A program made the position numbers and the translations under genes. Below are positions 35,980 to 44,924 of a DNA stretch of 64,000 nucleotides, one piece after another; position 1 is the stretch's first letter; every line of letters starts with the position of its first letter. The notes below the pieces were generated by a model that saw only the letters and a program-made list of their open reading frames with translations, had not been told where the DNA came from and did no database searches. Source of the stretch: Dyella acidisoli (GTDB lineage: Bacteria > Pseudomonadota > Gammaproteobacteria > Xanthomonadales > Rhodanobacteraceae); assembly GCF_030160295.1 (NCBI RefSeq), contig NZ_BSOB01000010.1, positions 86,084 to 150,083 on the forward strand. Direction: 5' to 3'.

Positions 35980-36177
35980 ATGATGTTTCCTTTCCGCCGC
36001 CGCCCGAAGTCGAAACCGAACGCCAAGAAGCGCGCGCCCAAGGCCACCGCTCCACTGCCCGACGTGACCGAGTTGCACCTGCAGCATCTCGATTACAACT
36101 TGGAGCCGTTGAGCGTAGAAAGCCTCTCGCATTACATCGAGCCAATCGTCCCGGACGAGCGTTTCCGGGTGCACTGA
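35980..36177 (+). CDS. Small basic protein of unknown function
   Basis: A 65-residue protein starting MMFPFRRRPKSKPNAKKRAP, strongly basic in its first third and acidic after that (DVTELHLQHLDYNLEPLSVE). It is preceded by a strong ribosome-binding site (GAGGAGGG), which supports real translation; a tandem ATG at 35983 is an alternative start. No family or signal peptide was recognised. It stands alone between rnhB and dnaE, with about 219 bases of gap upstream. Confidence 0.65.
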   Translation: MMFPFRRRPKSKPNAKKRAPKATAPLPDVTELHLQHLDYNLEPLSVESLSHYIEPIVPDERFRVH

Positions 36178-36186
36178 TCGAAACCA

Positions 36187-36263
36187 GGGAATGGGGATTA
36201 GGGAACAGCGAACGTGGTGCTTGCAGTGAACTCCATGTTCCCCGCTCCCTGTTCCCCGTTCCC
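36187..36263. repeat. Imperfect GGGAAC-type inverted repeat upstream of dnaE
   Basis: A G-rich arm (GGGAATGGGGATTAGGGAAC, 36187-36206) and a C-rich arm (ending TCCCTGTTCCCCGTTCCC, to 36263) pair over about 31 positions with several mismatches. It forms a third palindromic repeat type in the window and occupies most of the gap before dnaE. Confidence 0.65.
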
Positions 36264-36333
36264 AGCTCCATTGTCAATTCTTGCCCGCTCGCACCTGCCC
36301 CGCTAGGCTGAGCCATTGCTTCGCGTGCGAGCC

Positions 36334-39300
36334 ATGTCCGTCCGTTTCGCTCATCTGCATCTGCACAGCGAATATTCGCTGGTCGACTCGACCATCCGCA
36401 TCAAAGCGATGGTAGCTGCGTGCGTGCAGGCCGGTGCGCCCGCTGTCGCACTCACCGATGAGTGCAACATGTTCGCCTTGGTGAAGTTCTACAAGGCGTG
36501 CAGTGCGGCGGGTATCAAGCCGATCGGCGGTTGCGACCTGTGGATCAGCTCCCCGGACGATCCGCGCCCCTGGCGCATGACCGTGTTGTGCCAGAACCGC
36601 GACGGCTATCTCAACCTTTCCCGTCTCGTCTCCCGCGCTTGGCGCGAAGGCCAGCACGGCGGCCGCGCACTGGTCGAGGCGGCATGGCTCACGCCCACTG
36701 CGACAGATGGCCTGATCGCGCTGCTGGGACGCGAAAGCGAAGCCGCCCGCATTGCCGTCAACCAAGGCACGGACACAGCCACGCCGCGTCTGCAAACGCT
36801 GACGCAGCTGTTTCCGGATCGCCTGTACCTGGAACTCACTCGCTGCGGCCGCGAAGGCGAGGAAGTGTGGAACAACGCCGCGCTCACCTTGGCGACCGGC
36901 CTCGATCTGCCAGTGATAGCCAGCAACGACGTGCGCTTCTTGAAGCAAGACGATTTCGAAGCGCACGAAGCACGCGTGTGCATCCACCAAGGCCGCGTGT
37001 TGGCCGATCCCAAGCGTCCGCGCGACTACAGCGACCAGCAATACCTGAAAACGCCGGAGCAGATGGCCGAGTTGTTCGCGGACATCCCCGAAGCGCTGGA
37101 AAACACGATCGAACTGGCCAAGCGCTGCAACCTGGAACTCTCCTTCGGCACCTACTACCTGCCGAACTTCCCGGTGCCCGAAGGCCATGACCTCGACAGC
37201 TATATTCGTGAAACCGCGCGCGAAGGTTTGAAAGAACGCCTTTCCGCCGCGCCGCTCGCAGAGGGCTACACACTCGCCGATTACGAAGCACGCCTGGAAC
37301 GCGAGCTGGACGTCATCATCAAGATGGGCTTCCCCGGCTACTTCCTGATCGTGGCGGACTTCATCAATTGGGGTAAGCAGAACGGCATTCCAGTGGGTCC
37401 CGGCCGTGGTTCGGGCGCAGGTTCGCTGGTGGCGTGGGTGCTGAAGATCACCGATCTGGACCCGCTGCAGTTCAACCTGCTGTTCGAGCGATTCTTGAAT
37501 CCCGAACGTGTCTCGATGCCGGACTTCGACATCGACTTTTGTATGGATCGCCGCGACGAAGTGATCGACTACGTCGCGCGCAAATACGGTCGCGATCACG
37601 TCAGCCAGATCATCACCTACGGTTCGATGGCCGCAAAGGCAGTGCTGCGCGACTCCGGTCGTGTACTCGGCATGGGTTACAACGCGGTCGACAAAATCGC
37701 CAAGCTGATTCCGCCGCGCCCGCTCGATCTCACTCTGTCCTGCGCACTCGGTCGCTCGGAGAAAGCGCAGAAAGAACCCGAGCGCGTCGTGAAGGAGTTC
37801 TGCGATCTCTACGAGCAGGACGAAGAAGCCAAAACGCTGATCGACCTGGCGCTGAAACTTGAAAGCCTCACGCGTAACGCCGGCAAGCACGCCGGTGGCG
37901 TGGTGATCGGCCCGAAACCGCTCACCGAATTCGCGCCGCTGTACTGCGAACCGGGCGGCACCGGTGTGGTAACGCAGTACGACAAGGACGACGTGGAAGC
38001 CGTCGGCCTGGTGAAGTTCGACTTCCTTGGTCTGCGCACGCTCACCATCATCGATTGGGCGGTGAAGGCGATCAACGTGCGCCGCGCGAAAAGCGATGAA
38101 GAACCGCTGGATATTGCCGCACTGCCGCTGGACGATCCCGCGCCGTACGACCTGTTGAAAAAAGCGCAGACGGTCGCTGTGTTCCAGCTCGAATCTTCAG
38201 GCATGCAACGCATGCTCAAAGATGCGAAGCCCGACCGTTTCGAAGACATCATCGCGCTGGTGGCGTTGTACCGCCCCGGCCCGATGGATCTGATCCCCAG
38301 CTTCGTTGCGCGCAAACACGGCCGCGAGGAAGTGGAATATCCCGACCCGCGCGTCGAGCCGATCCTGAAAGAGACCTACGGCATCATGGTCTACCAGGAG
38401 CAGGTGATGCAGATGGCGCAGATCGTCGGCGGCTACTCGCTCGGCGGCGCCGACCTGCTGCGCCGTGCAATGGGTAAGAAGAAAGTCGAGGAAATGGCGA
38501 AGGAACGCGCCAAGTTCCGCGAAGGTGCTGCCAAGGATGGGCTCAGCGGTGACAAAGCCGATTCCATCTTCGACTTGATGGAGAAGTTCGCGGGCTACGG
38601 CTTCAACAAGTCGCACGCCGCCGCCTACGCACTGGTGTCCTATCAAACGGCATGGCTGAAGGCGCACTACCCCGCGGAATTCATGGCCGCGACCATCTCG
38701 TCGGACATGGACAACACCGACAAGGCGGTGACCTTCCTCGACGAATCGCGCGCGATCGGCCTGAAGATCCTGCCGCCGGACGTCAACGCTTCGAAGTTCA
38801 TGTTCGAAGCGGTGGAGCCCGACGAGCCTTCTTCTTCCGGACGCCAAGGCGTCCGGACCATACGCTACGGCCTGGGCGCGATCAAAGGTGTTGGCCAAGG
38901 CGCTTGCGAAGCCATTGCCGACGAACGCAAAAAAGGTGGCCCGTACAAGGATCTGGCCGACTTCTGCCGCCGCGTCGATCCCACCAAACTCAATCGCCGC
39001 GTGCTGGAAGCTTTGATTCTCTCCGGCTCGCTGGACGCCCTGGCACCTACCCGCGCCAGCCTGATGCTGCAACTGCCGGATGCCATCAAGGCAGCCGACC
39101 AGCATCTGCGCGATCGCCAATCGGGTCAGAACGACATGTTCGGCGCGTTCGCGTCGGATAAGAGCGGGAGCGCCGCCGCGCCAGTGGTACAGATCAACCT
39201 GCCCACCGCGCCCGAATGGCCGCTGGAGCAGAAACTGCAAGGCGAGCGCGACACGCTCGGGCACTACCTCTCTGGCCACCCTACCGACCCTTGGCGCGAG

Positions 39301-39933
39301 GAGCTGGCCCAGCTCTCCACCTGCCCGCTGGGCGAGATCGTCGACCGCTACCAGCCACCACGCCCGCGCAAGAACGACGGTGACGACAACCGTTTTCGCC
39401 GCGGCCCTGACACGCCCTGGACCGTTGCCGGCATGGTGGTGGCCGTACGCAAGCGCGGCGACAGCGACGCCTTCGTGCGCCTGGAAGACGGCACCGGAAG
39501 CATCGAGGTGAGCTTCTTCGGCGAGCTCTATCAACAAGTCGCCCCCCTCCTCACTCGCGATGAAGTGCTGGTCGTGGAAGGCGGCCTGCGCATCGATGAA
39601 TTCTCTGGCGGCGGCTTCCAGGTGCGGGCGCGTAGTGCGATATCTCTCGCCGACGCCTGCCGCCGCTACGCGCGGTTGCTACGCGTGAAGGTCAACGGCA
39701 TCGGTCCGGACTTCATCCCACAACTGCGCCAAACCCTAACCGGCTACCGCGGTGGGAACGCCAGTGTGCAGCTCAACGGTTATCGCAACGCGGTAGCCCA
39801 GGCAGACATCATCGACTTCGGGCAGGAGTGGAAGGTGCACGCCATCCCTGAACTGTTGCGCACGTTGCGAGGCATGCCAGGTGTCCTGGGCGCCGGGGTG
39901 CGAATCGTCAAAACGGGTGGCGGAGACGCGTAA
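36334..39933 (+). CDS. dnaE: DNA polymerase III alpha subunit
   Basis: DnaE is the replicative polymerase. The 1199-residue protein has the N-terminal PHP domain (FAHLHLHSEYSLVDSTIRIK), the palm with VGPGRGSGAGSLVAW and the catalytic aspartates in PDFDIDFCMDRRDEV, the fingers (AGYGFNKSHAAAYALVSYQTA), a helix-hairpin-helix region and an OB fold (WTVAGMVVAVRKRGDS). The start MSVRFAHLH at 36334 is preferred to an in-frame TTG at 36316. Residues encoded around 38821-38860 (DEPSSSGRQGVRTI) include a short perfect palindrome in the DNA. Confidence 0.97.
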   Translation: MSVRFAHLHLHSEYSLVDSTIRIKAMVAACVQAGAPAVALTDECNMFALVKFYKACSAAGIKPIGGCDLWISSPDDPRPWRMTVLCQNRDGYLNLSRLVSRAWREGQHGGRALVEAAWLTPTATDGLIALLGRESEAARIAVNQGTDTATPRLQTLTQLFPDRLYLELTRCGREGEEVWNNAALTLATGLDLPVIASNDVRFLKQDDFEAHEARVCIHQGRVLADPKRPRDYSDQQYLKTPEQMAELFADIPEALENTIELAKRCNLELSFGTYYLPNFPVPEGHDLDSYIRETAREGLKERLSAAPLAEGYTLADYEARLERELDVIIKMGFPGYFLIVADFINWGKQNGIPVGPGRGSGAGSLVAWVLKITDLDPLQFNLLFERFLNPERVSMPDFDIDFCMDRRDEVIDYVARKYGRDHVSQIITYGSMAAKAVLRDSGRVLGMGYNAVDKIAKLIPPRPLDLTLSCALGRSEKAQKEPERVVKEFCDLYEQDEEAKTLIDLALKLESLTRNAGKHAGGVVIGPKPLTEFAPLYCEPGGTGVVTQYDKDDVEAVGLVKFDFLGLRTLTIIDWAVKAINVRRAKSDEEPLDIAALPLDDPAPYDLLKKAQTVAVFQLESSGMQRMLKDAKPDRFEDIIALVALYRPGPMDLIPSFVARKHGREEVEYPDPRVEPILKETYGIMVYQEQVMQMAQIVGGYSLGGADLLRRAMGKKKVEEMAKERAKFREGAAKDGLSGDKADSIFDLMEKFAGYGFNKSHAAAYALVSYQTAWLKAHYPAEFMAATISSDMDNTDKAVTFLDESRAIGLKILPPDVNASKFMFEAVEPDEPSSSGRQGVRTIRYGLGAIKGVGQGACEAIADERKKGGPYKDLADFCRRVDPTKLNRRVLEALILSGSLDALAPTRASLMLQLPDAIKAADQHLRDRQSGQNDMFGAFASDKSGSAAAPVVQINLPTAPEWPLEQKLQGERDTLGHYLSGHPTDPWREELAQLSTCPLGEIVDRYQPPRPRKNDGDDNRFRRGPDTPWTVAGMVVAVRKRGDSDAFVRLEDGTGSIEVSFFGELYQQVAPLLTRDEVLVVEGGLRIDEFSGGGFQVRARSAISLADACRRYARLLRVKVNGIGPDFIPQLRQTLTGYRGGNASVQLNGYRNAVAQADIIDFGQEWKVHAIPELLRTLRGMPGVLGAGVRIVKTGGGDA
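38836..38857. repeat. Perfect 10-bp palindrome inside dnaE
   Basis: TCCGGACGCC and GGCGTCCGGA are separated only by AA and lie inside the dnaE coding sequence, in frame, encoding SGRQGV. It looks like a small palindromic unit inserted into, or grown within, a variable loop of the protein. Confidence 0.7.
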
Positions 39934-39973
39934 GCAGCGTCTCCGATTCATTCGATAAAAGGCGCCTTCGAAC

Positions 39974-39995
39974 ACCGCATGCCGTGGCATACGGT
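39974..39995. terminator. Hairpin between convergent dnaE and Ivy-like gene
   Basis: ACCGCATGCC (39974-39983) pairs with GGCATACGGT (39986-39995) with one mismatch and a GT loop. It lies between the convergent dnaE and inhibitor genes, where a bidirectional end of transcription is expected. No T-run is present on either side. Confidence 0.4.
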
Positions 39996-40008
39996 GCTCG
40001 TCCGGACA

Positions 40009-40479
40009 CTACATGGATTCCGGCAAATAACCGGTAAATTCGTTTTTGATGGATGCCGGCAATATCGAATAGTCATCGACATTGCCGAACCACCGCGTCG
40101 AGACGCGATTGTCCTGCCGTTCGAAAAAGCCAACCCACAACCTTGGCTTGTTCAAATCAATGACAACCATGGCAAAGGCTGCGGGACAATTGTGCGGCAT
40201 GCATTGATGGACGACGAGAAAATCACCCTGCTGCTCGATTTTGTCTTCTACGTCGTAACTGGCAAGCGCCGCGCGGTCTGCAGGCGATAATAGCCGGTGT
40301 AGCGCCGTCTGAATGGCGGGCTGGTAGAGAAAGCCACCCTTCTTTCCATTTTTGTAGACCGAGGGATATTTCCCTACCCAGGACAAAAATGCCGCTTTGT
40401 CCCAGGCTTGCGTGCTGTCGGCCGCGTAAAGCGAAACCGGCATAAGTAGTGCCAATATCAGTGTAAGCATCATTCTCAT
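40009..40479 (-). CDS. Ivy-like periplasmic lysozyme inhibitor (putative immunity protein)
   Basis: The 156-residue precursor begins with a signal peptide (MRMMLTLILALLMPVSLYAA), so it is exported to the periplasm. The mature part has the Ivy hallmark Cys93-Met-Pro-His96-Asn-Cys98 (CKPHDC in E. coli Ivy, where the His-bearing loop plugs the lysozyme active site), preceded by GDFLVVHQ and followed by AFAMVVIDLNKPRLWVGFF. It starts 5 bases after the stop of a lysozyme-like gene on the same strand. The natural reading is an immunity protein that protects the periplasm from that enzyme or a sibling's copy; this is inference. Base composition is AT-richer than its neighbours. Confidence 0.72.
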   Translation of the reverse strand: MRMMLTLILALLMPVSLYAADSTQAWDKAAFLSWVGKYPSVYKNGKKGGFLYQPAIQTALHRLLSPADRAALASYDVEDKIEQQGDFLVVHQCMPHNCPAAFAMVVIDLNKPRLWVGFFERQDNRVSTRWFGNVDDYSILPASIKNEFTGYLPESM

Positions 40480-40484
40480 GGGGA

Positions 40485-40901
40485 TCACCGATGAATCATC
40501 TGCAATGCGACCATAGGATGCGTGCCGTCGTTTTTCAGCGCTGTTTCGCAGGCGCAAATGGATTTTGAATAACCGGCACCTGTACCAAACGACTTATCGA
40601 CACCGGCAAGTTTGGTCTTGCAGATATCCAGATAATAGGTTCCGCATTGGATATTTTTTGCCGCATCGGTCATTTCATTGTGACTGAAATGAATACCGGC
40701 CGGGCTGTTCTTGTTGACCAGATCCACCGCCCCCTTCGTAAGCTGCATCAGGCCTGTCGCGGTAGACCTTCCGTTGGCAATTCCCGGCTCAAAATTCGTT
40801 TCCTTCCACATCAGGCAGATAACGAACTCGTCGGAAAAAATCTTCGACCTATTGTTGTCCTTAACCAGCTTTACCATCTGCTCGTAACCTAGCCCGCTCA
40901 T
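40485..40901 (-). CDS. Lysozyme-like/transglycosylase protein without signal peptide (putative effector)
   Basis: The 138-residue protein shows the lytic transglycosylase/lysozyme core: [14 protein letters not shown] with candidate catalytic Glu34, then the [10 protein letters not shown] motif at 46-55, and a helix with [14 protein letters not shown] and further cysteines (SICACET). There is no signal peptide or membrane segment, unlike housekeeping lytic transglycosylases. The start at 40901 is fixed by AAGGAG (40909-40914) six bases upstream; longer frames to 41003 lack this. Coupled to an exported Ivy-like protein, it fits an antibacterial effector delivered by a secretion system. No Hcp, VgrG, PAAR or XVIP-like domain is visible in it or nearby. 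Confidence 0.72.
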   Translation of the reverse strand: MSGLGYEQMVKLVKDNNRSKIFSDEFVICLMWKETNFEPGIANGRSTATGLMQLTKGAVDLVNKNSPAGIHFSHNEMTDAAKNIQCGTYYLDICKTKLAGVDKSFGTGAGYSKSICACETALKNDGTHPMVALQMIHR

Positions 40902-41109
40902 CCCATTCTCCTTAAGCGATGTCCAAAAAGCTTCCATAGAAATGGGCGCCATTCCGGGCGCCCAGCGCAGATCATGCGTCAGACGTCGAGACCCGAGCAA
41001 CACACTCCGTCACGATTCCCGAATACCCCCGCCCCCTCCCCACCGCCGGCGAGAAACCGCATTGCGAGGGCCCATACGCCTCCGTTCCCGCCCCGTCACG
41101 CACCCCGGG

Positions 41110-41115
41110 TATACT
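41110..41115 (+). promoter_or_regulatory. Candidate -10 element of accA
   Basis: TATACT lies 30 bases before the accA start. The best -35 is a weak TTCCCG with 19-base spacing, so only the -10 is reasonably supported. Confidence 0.35.
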
Positions 41116-41145
41116 GGCCCGCTTCTGTGCCACGTAAGTGACCGA

Positions 41146-42102
41146 ATGAACCCGAATTTCCTCGATTTCGAACAACCGATTGCCGAGCTGGAGGCCAAGA
41201 TCGAGGAGCTGCGGCATGCCAGCTCTGGCCAGGCGTTCAACATCGACGAGGAAGTCGTCCGGCTGCGCGAGAAGCTCAAGGTGAAGACGGCGGATATCTT
41301 CCGCACGCTTACACCTTGGCAAGTCACCCAGCTGTCGCGTCACCCTGCACGGCCTTACACGCTCGATTACATCGGCGTGATGTGCGAGGAATTTCACGAA
41401 CTGGCTGGTGATCGTGCGTATGCCGACGACGCCGCCATCGTGGGCGGCATCGGCCGCATCAATGGGCGTTCGGTCGTCATCATTGGCCATCAGAAGGCGC
41501 GCGATACCAAAGGCAAGGTACGCCGCAACTTCGGCATGCCGCGACCAGAGGGCTATCGCAAAGCGCTGCGGCTGATGAAGCTCGCCGAACGTTTCAAACT
41601 TCCATTGCTCACGCTCATCGATACGCCAGGTGCGTATCCCGGTGTCGGTGCGGAGGAGCGAGGCCAAAGCGAAGCCATCGCACGCAACCTGCTGGAAATG
41701 GCCGAATTGAAAGTGCCGATCATTTGCACGGTGATCGGCGAAGGCGGCTCCGGCGGCGCGCTGGCGATCGGCGTAGGCGACCGCACGATCATGCTGCAGT
41801 ACTCCACCTATTCCGTGATTTCACCGGAAGGTTGCGCATCGATCCTGTGGAAGAGCGCGGAAAAGGCCAAGGATGCCGCAGAGGCGCTGGGTCTGATCGC
41901 TCCACGCTTGCTGGAGCTGGGCCTGATCGACAAAGTCGTGCGCGAGCCTTTGGGTGGCGCCCACCGCAATCCGCACTCGATGGCAGTGCGCCTGAAGGCC
42001 GTACTGCTCAACGAGCTGGACAAGCTCGAAGCCATTCCGACCCCCGAACTGCTGGAGCAGCGTTATCGCCGCCTGCGCAGTTACGGCGCATATACCGAGT
42101 AA
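41146..42102 (+). CDS. accA: Acetyl-CoA carboxylase carboxyltransferase alpha subunit
   Basis: AccA with AccD transfers the carboxyl group from biotin-AccB to acetyl-CoA, the committed step of fatty acid synthesis. The 318-residue protein has the standard [20 protein letters not shown] start and the crotonase-fold active-site segments [39 protein letters not shown] and [14 protein letters not shown]. The in-frame extension to 40942 overlaps the divergent effector gene and is rejected. A VOC gene follows, as yaeR follows accA (via ldcC) in E. coli. Confidence 0.97.
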   Translation: MNPNFLDFEQPIAELEAKIEELRHASSGQAFNIDEEVVRLREKLKVKTADIFRTLTPWQVTQLSRHPARPYTLDYIGVMCEEFHELAGDRAYADDAAIVGGIGRINGRSVVIIGHQKARDTKGKVRRNFGMPRPEGYRKALRLMKLAERFKLPLLTLIDTPGAYPGVGAEERGQSEAIARNLLEMAELKVPIICTVIGEGGSGGALAIGVGDRTIMLQYSTYSVISPEGCASILWKSAEKAKDAAEALGLIAPRLLELGLIDKVVREPLGGAHRNPHSMAVRLKAVLLNELDKLEAIPTPELLEQRYRRLRSYGAYTE

Positions 42103-42113
42103 GTGGCAGTGCC

Positions 42114-42500
42114 ATGGCGGGTGTGCAGGGCATAGATCACGTCAACCTCAGCGCACCCGCCGAGCTGCTTGAACGGGTGCGCCACTTCTACGTGGACATC
42201 ATCGGCCTGCACGAGGGGCCGCGCCCCACGTTTCGCTCCGGTTCGCGCGGCTACTGGCTTTATGCGGGCGCCGAGCCGGTCATGCATCTGACATCACGCG
42301 GCGGCGGTCAGGCATCTGCGCAAGCCACCGGCTGGCTGGATCACGTCGCCTTTGCCTGCGTCGGCCTTCCAGCCATGCGCGCGAAGCTCGATGCAGCCGG
42401 CGTTCCCTATCGCATCGATGTGGTGGACATGCCACCGCAGGTACAAGTATTCCTCACCGATCCGGCCGGAGTCGGGGTGGAATTGAATTTCCGCAGCTAA
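42114..42500 (+). CDS. VOC (glyoxalase) family protein
   Basis: A 128-residue protein beginning VQGIDHVNLSAPAELLERVR and ending VQVFLTDPAGVGVELNFRS, the two metal-site strands of the vicinal-oxygen-chelate fold. GWLDHVAFACVGLPAMRAKL starts the second module. The conserved His, His and Glu positions are present, so it is likely metal-dependent, but substrate is unknown. It occupies the position of E. coli yaeR between accA and tilS, 11 bases after accA. Confidence 0.85.
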   Translation: MAGVQGIDHVNLSAPAELLERVRHFYVDIIGLHEGPRPTFRSGSRGYWLYAGAEPVMHLTSRGGGQASAQATGWLDHVAFACVGLPAMRAKLDAAGVPYRIDVVDMPPQVQVFLTDPAGVGVELNFRS

Positions 42501-42581
42501 CGAAGCTTTCGTCAGGAATAGCTGGCAGCCTCCCGGTTTTTGCTGAAGAATCGCCGGACATCTCCGTCACGTGATTCTTCC

Positions 42582-44120
42582 ATGCAGGCTCACTCCTTTT
42601 TGCGCTGCGCACTCATCGGCGCAGCGTTGATCTGTGCGACCCATGTTTCGGCGCAAGCCGTGCCAAAGCTTGCCGACGCCGCCGAGACACAGACTGCCAA
42701 GGCTTTCGAGACAGCCCGCCAGCAAGGCCCGCTCGCCTTGCATGCTTTTCTAGCCAGCATGCCCAAAGGTGGCGATCTGCATAACCATCTCAGCGGCGCG
42801 GTGTATGCCGAGTCGTGGATCGCCCAGGCGGCCGCCGATGGTTTGTGTGTGGATGTCACCACGTTGAGTCTGATCGACAAGCACGATGCCAGCAGCCCGA
42901 ATTGCGGAACCGGCCAACGCCCCGCTGCTGATGCACTAAGCGACCAGCACTTCTACGACACGCTCGTAGATGTCTTCTCCATGCGTAGCTTCGTGCCTGC
43001 CAACGGCCACTCGGGCCACGATCAATTCTTCGACACCTTCGGCCGTTTCCAGGCCGTTACGCCACAGCAACACATGGGCGATTGGCTCAACGAAGTAAGC
43101 ACGCGTGCCGCCACGCGGAACGAGCAATACCTGGAATTGATGGTGACGCCACCGTTTGCACACGCCAAGGAACTCGCTCGCACACTGGGTTGGCAAGCTG
43201 ATTTCGATGCCGTGCGCAAACAACTGCTGGCGCACGGGCTGAAGGATGAAATGGCCGTCGACGAGCAACTGCTCACCCAGGCGCTGGCCGAACGCAAGCG
43301 CCTGCAGCATTGCGACAGCGCTCAAGCCGACGTTGGATGCGCGGTGCAGATCCGCTTTCTATATCAGGTGCTGCGCGGCGCGGCGCCTGAGCGTGTATTT
43401 GCGCAAACCTTGCTTGGCTTCGAACTGGCTTCGGCGGATCCGCGCTGGGTCGGCATCAACTTCGTGATGCCCGAGGACGGTTATCTGTCGATGCGCGATT
43501 ACAGCTTGCAGATGCACATGCTCGACTATCTGCATCGCCTGTATCCCACGGTGCACATCAGCCTGCATGCCGGGGAATTGGCGCCCGGCCTGGTGACGCC
43601 GGATGGCCTGCGCTTCCATATCCGGGAAGCCATTGAACTGGGTCATGCCGAGCGCATCGGTCACGGCGTCGATGTAATGTACGAAGATCATCCCGAAGCA
43701 TTGCTCGATGAGATGGCCAAACATCACGTGATGGTGGAGATCAACCTCACCAGCAACGACGTGATCCTCGGTGTGCGCGGCGCCGATCATCCTCTGCCGA
43801 TGTACCTCAAACACAACGTGCCGGTGGCGCTATCCACGGACGACGAAGGCGTATCACGCATCGATCTCACGCACGAATACGTGCGCGCTGCCGAAGACTT
43901 CGGGCTCGATTACCCCATGCTGAAACAGCTGGCGCGCAACAGCCTCACGTACAGTTTTCTCCCTGGCGAAAGCCTGTGGGTGTCCGACGCTTGCCAGGGC
44001 CAGATGCTTGGCAGCAACCACCCAGGCGCCCGTTGCCAACGGTTCCTTGCAGGCAGCGAGAAAGCTGCCGCGCAGTGGGAATTGGAACATCGCTTGCACG
44101 CCTTCGAAGATGCACACTGA
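42582..44120 (+). CDS. Exported adenosine deaminase family protein
   Basis: The 512-residue product begins with a signal peptide (FLRCALIGAALICATHVSA) and has the adenosine deaminase barrel motifs: PKGGDLHNHLSGAVY with metal ligands His67 and His69, ISLHAGE, ERIGHGVDV and ALSTDDEGVSR. The length and long insert between the first two motifs (residues 75-330) match secreted ADGF-type deaminases more than the 330-residue cytoplasmic Add. It probably deaminates extracellular or periplasmic nucleosides. The ATG at 42582 is chosen for its signal peptide. Confidence 0.87.
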   Translation: MQAHSFLRCALIGAALICATHVSAQAVPKLADAAETQTAKAFETARQQGPLALHAFLASMPKGGDLHNHLSGAVYAESWIAQAAADGLCVDVTTLSLIDKHDASSPNCGTGQRPAADALSDQHFYDTLVDVFSMRSFVPANGHSGHDQFFDTFGRFQAVTPQQHMGDWLNEVSTRAATRNEQYLELMVTPPFAHAKELARTLGWQADFDAVRKQLLAHGLKDEMAVDEQLLTQALAERKRLQHCDSAQADVGCAVQIRFLYQVLRGAAPERVFAQTLLGFELASADPRWVGINFVMPEDGYLSMRDYSLQMHMLDYLHRLYPTVHISLHAGELAPGLVTPDGLRFHIREAIELGHAERIGHGVDVMYEDHPEALLDEMAKHHVMVEINLTSNDVILGVRGADHPLPMYLKHNVPVALSTDDEGVSRIDLTHEYVRAAEDFGLDYPMLKQLARNSLTYSFLPGESLWVSDACQGQMLGSNHPGARCQRFLAGSEKAAAQWELEHRLHAFEDAH

Positions 44121-44171
44121 GCATGGCGGATTAGCGCTACCATCCCGCTAATGCCACCGGGAGTCGCCAGC

Positions 44172-44924
44172 ATGGCCAACGAGCAAACCACCAAGCTCGC
44201 CGTCCTGATCGATGCCGACAACACGCAACCGTCGATCGCCGACGGCCTGCTGGCTGAAGTGGCCAAGTACGGCACCGCCCACGTCAAGCGTGCTTACGGT
44301 GACTGGACAGGCACTCAGCTGAAGAGCTGGAAAGAACAACTGCTCACGCAGTCGATCCAGCCGATCCAGCAATTCAGTTACACAAGCGGCAAGAACGCCA
44401 CCGACTCGGCCATGATCATCGATGCGATGGACCTGCTCTATTCCGGCCGCTTCGATGGTTTCTGCATCGTTTCCAGCGATAGCGATTTCACTCGACTGGC
44501 TGCACGCATTCGCGAATCCGGCCTGATCGTGTATGGCTTCGGCGAACGCAAAACGCCAGAACCCTTCGTCGCTGCCTGCGACAAATTCATCTACACCGAA
44601 ATCCTTGCTGGGAAACCCGACGAAGAGCAGCCGCTCAAACCACGTCCACCGGCACAATTGAAAAAGGACGGCGGCCTGATCAATCTGCTACGCAACGCCA
44701 TCGACGCCGCATCCGACGACGAAGGCTGGGCGGGGTTGGGTGGCGTGGGCTCGATCATCACCAAGCAGCGTCCGAACTTCGATTCGCGCAGCTATGGCTA
44801 CGGCAAGCTGAGTGATCTCATCGCTGCGATCGATCTTTTTGAACTAGACCGACGCAGCCCCGGCGAGGGTCGTCCCAAGGCGATCTACGTTCGCAACAAG
44901 AAGAAACCGGTGGCGCGTGGCTGA
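44172..44924 (+). CDS. NYN-domain protein with C-terminal LOTUS/OST-HTH-like domain
   Basis: The 250-residue protein has an N-terminal NYN (PIN-like) nuclease domain with the acidic signature LAVLIDADNTQ (Asp14, Asp16), NATDSAMIIDAMDLLYSG and FCIVSSDSDFTRLA, residues expected to bind metal and cut RNA. The C-terminal part from about 170 (GLINLLRNAIDAAS ... FDSRSYGYGKLSDLIAAIDLFEL) is the winged-helix LOTUS/OST-HTH pattern that binds RNA. It overlaps tilS by eight bases, which suggests an RNA-related role. ATG 44172 is preferred; an ATG at 44151 is in frame. Confidence 0.88.
   Translation: MANEQTTKLAVLIDADNTQPSIADGLLAEVAKYGTAHVKRAYGDWTGTQLKSWKEQLLTQSIQPIQQFSYTSGKNATDSAMIIDAMDLLYSGRFDGFCIVSSDSDFTRLAARIRESGLIVYGFGERKTPEPFVAACDKFIYTEILAGKPDEEQPLKPRPPAQLKKDGGLINLLRNAIDAASDDEGWAGLGGVGSIITKQRPNFDSRSYGYGKLSDLIAAIDLFELDRRSPGEGRPKAIYVRNKKKPVARG

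Noticed and set aside
40485-40901. Xanthomonas-type T4SS effector (X-Tfe) or classical type VI effector
   Set aside because: The protein is too short for an added XVIP domain, no PAAR/VgrG/Hcp fusion is visible, and no secretion genes are near, so the delivery system cannot be named.
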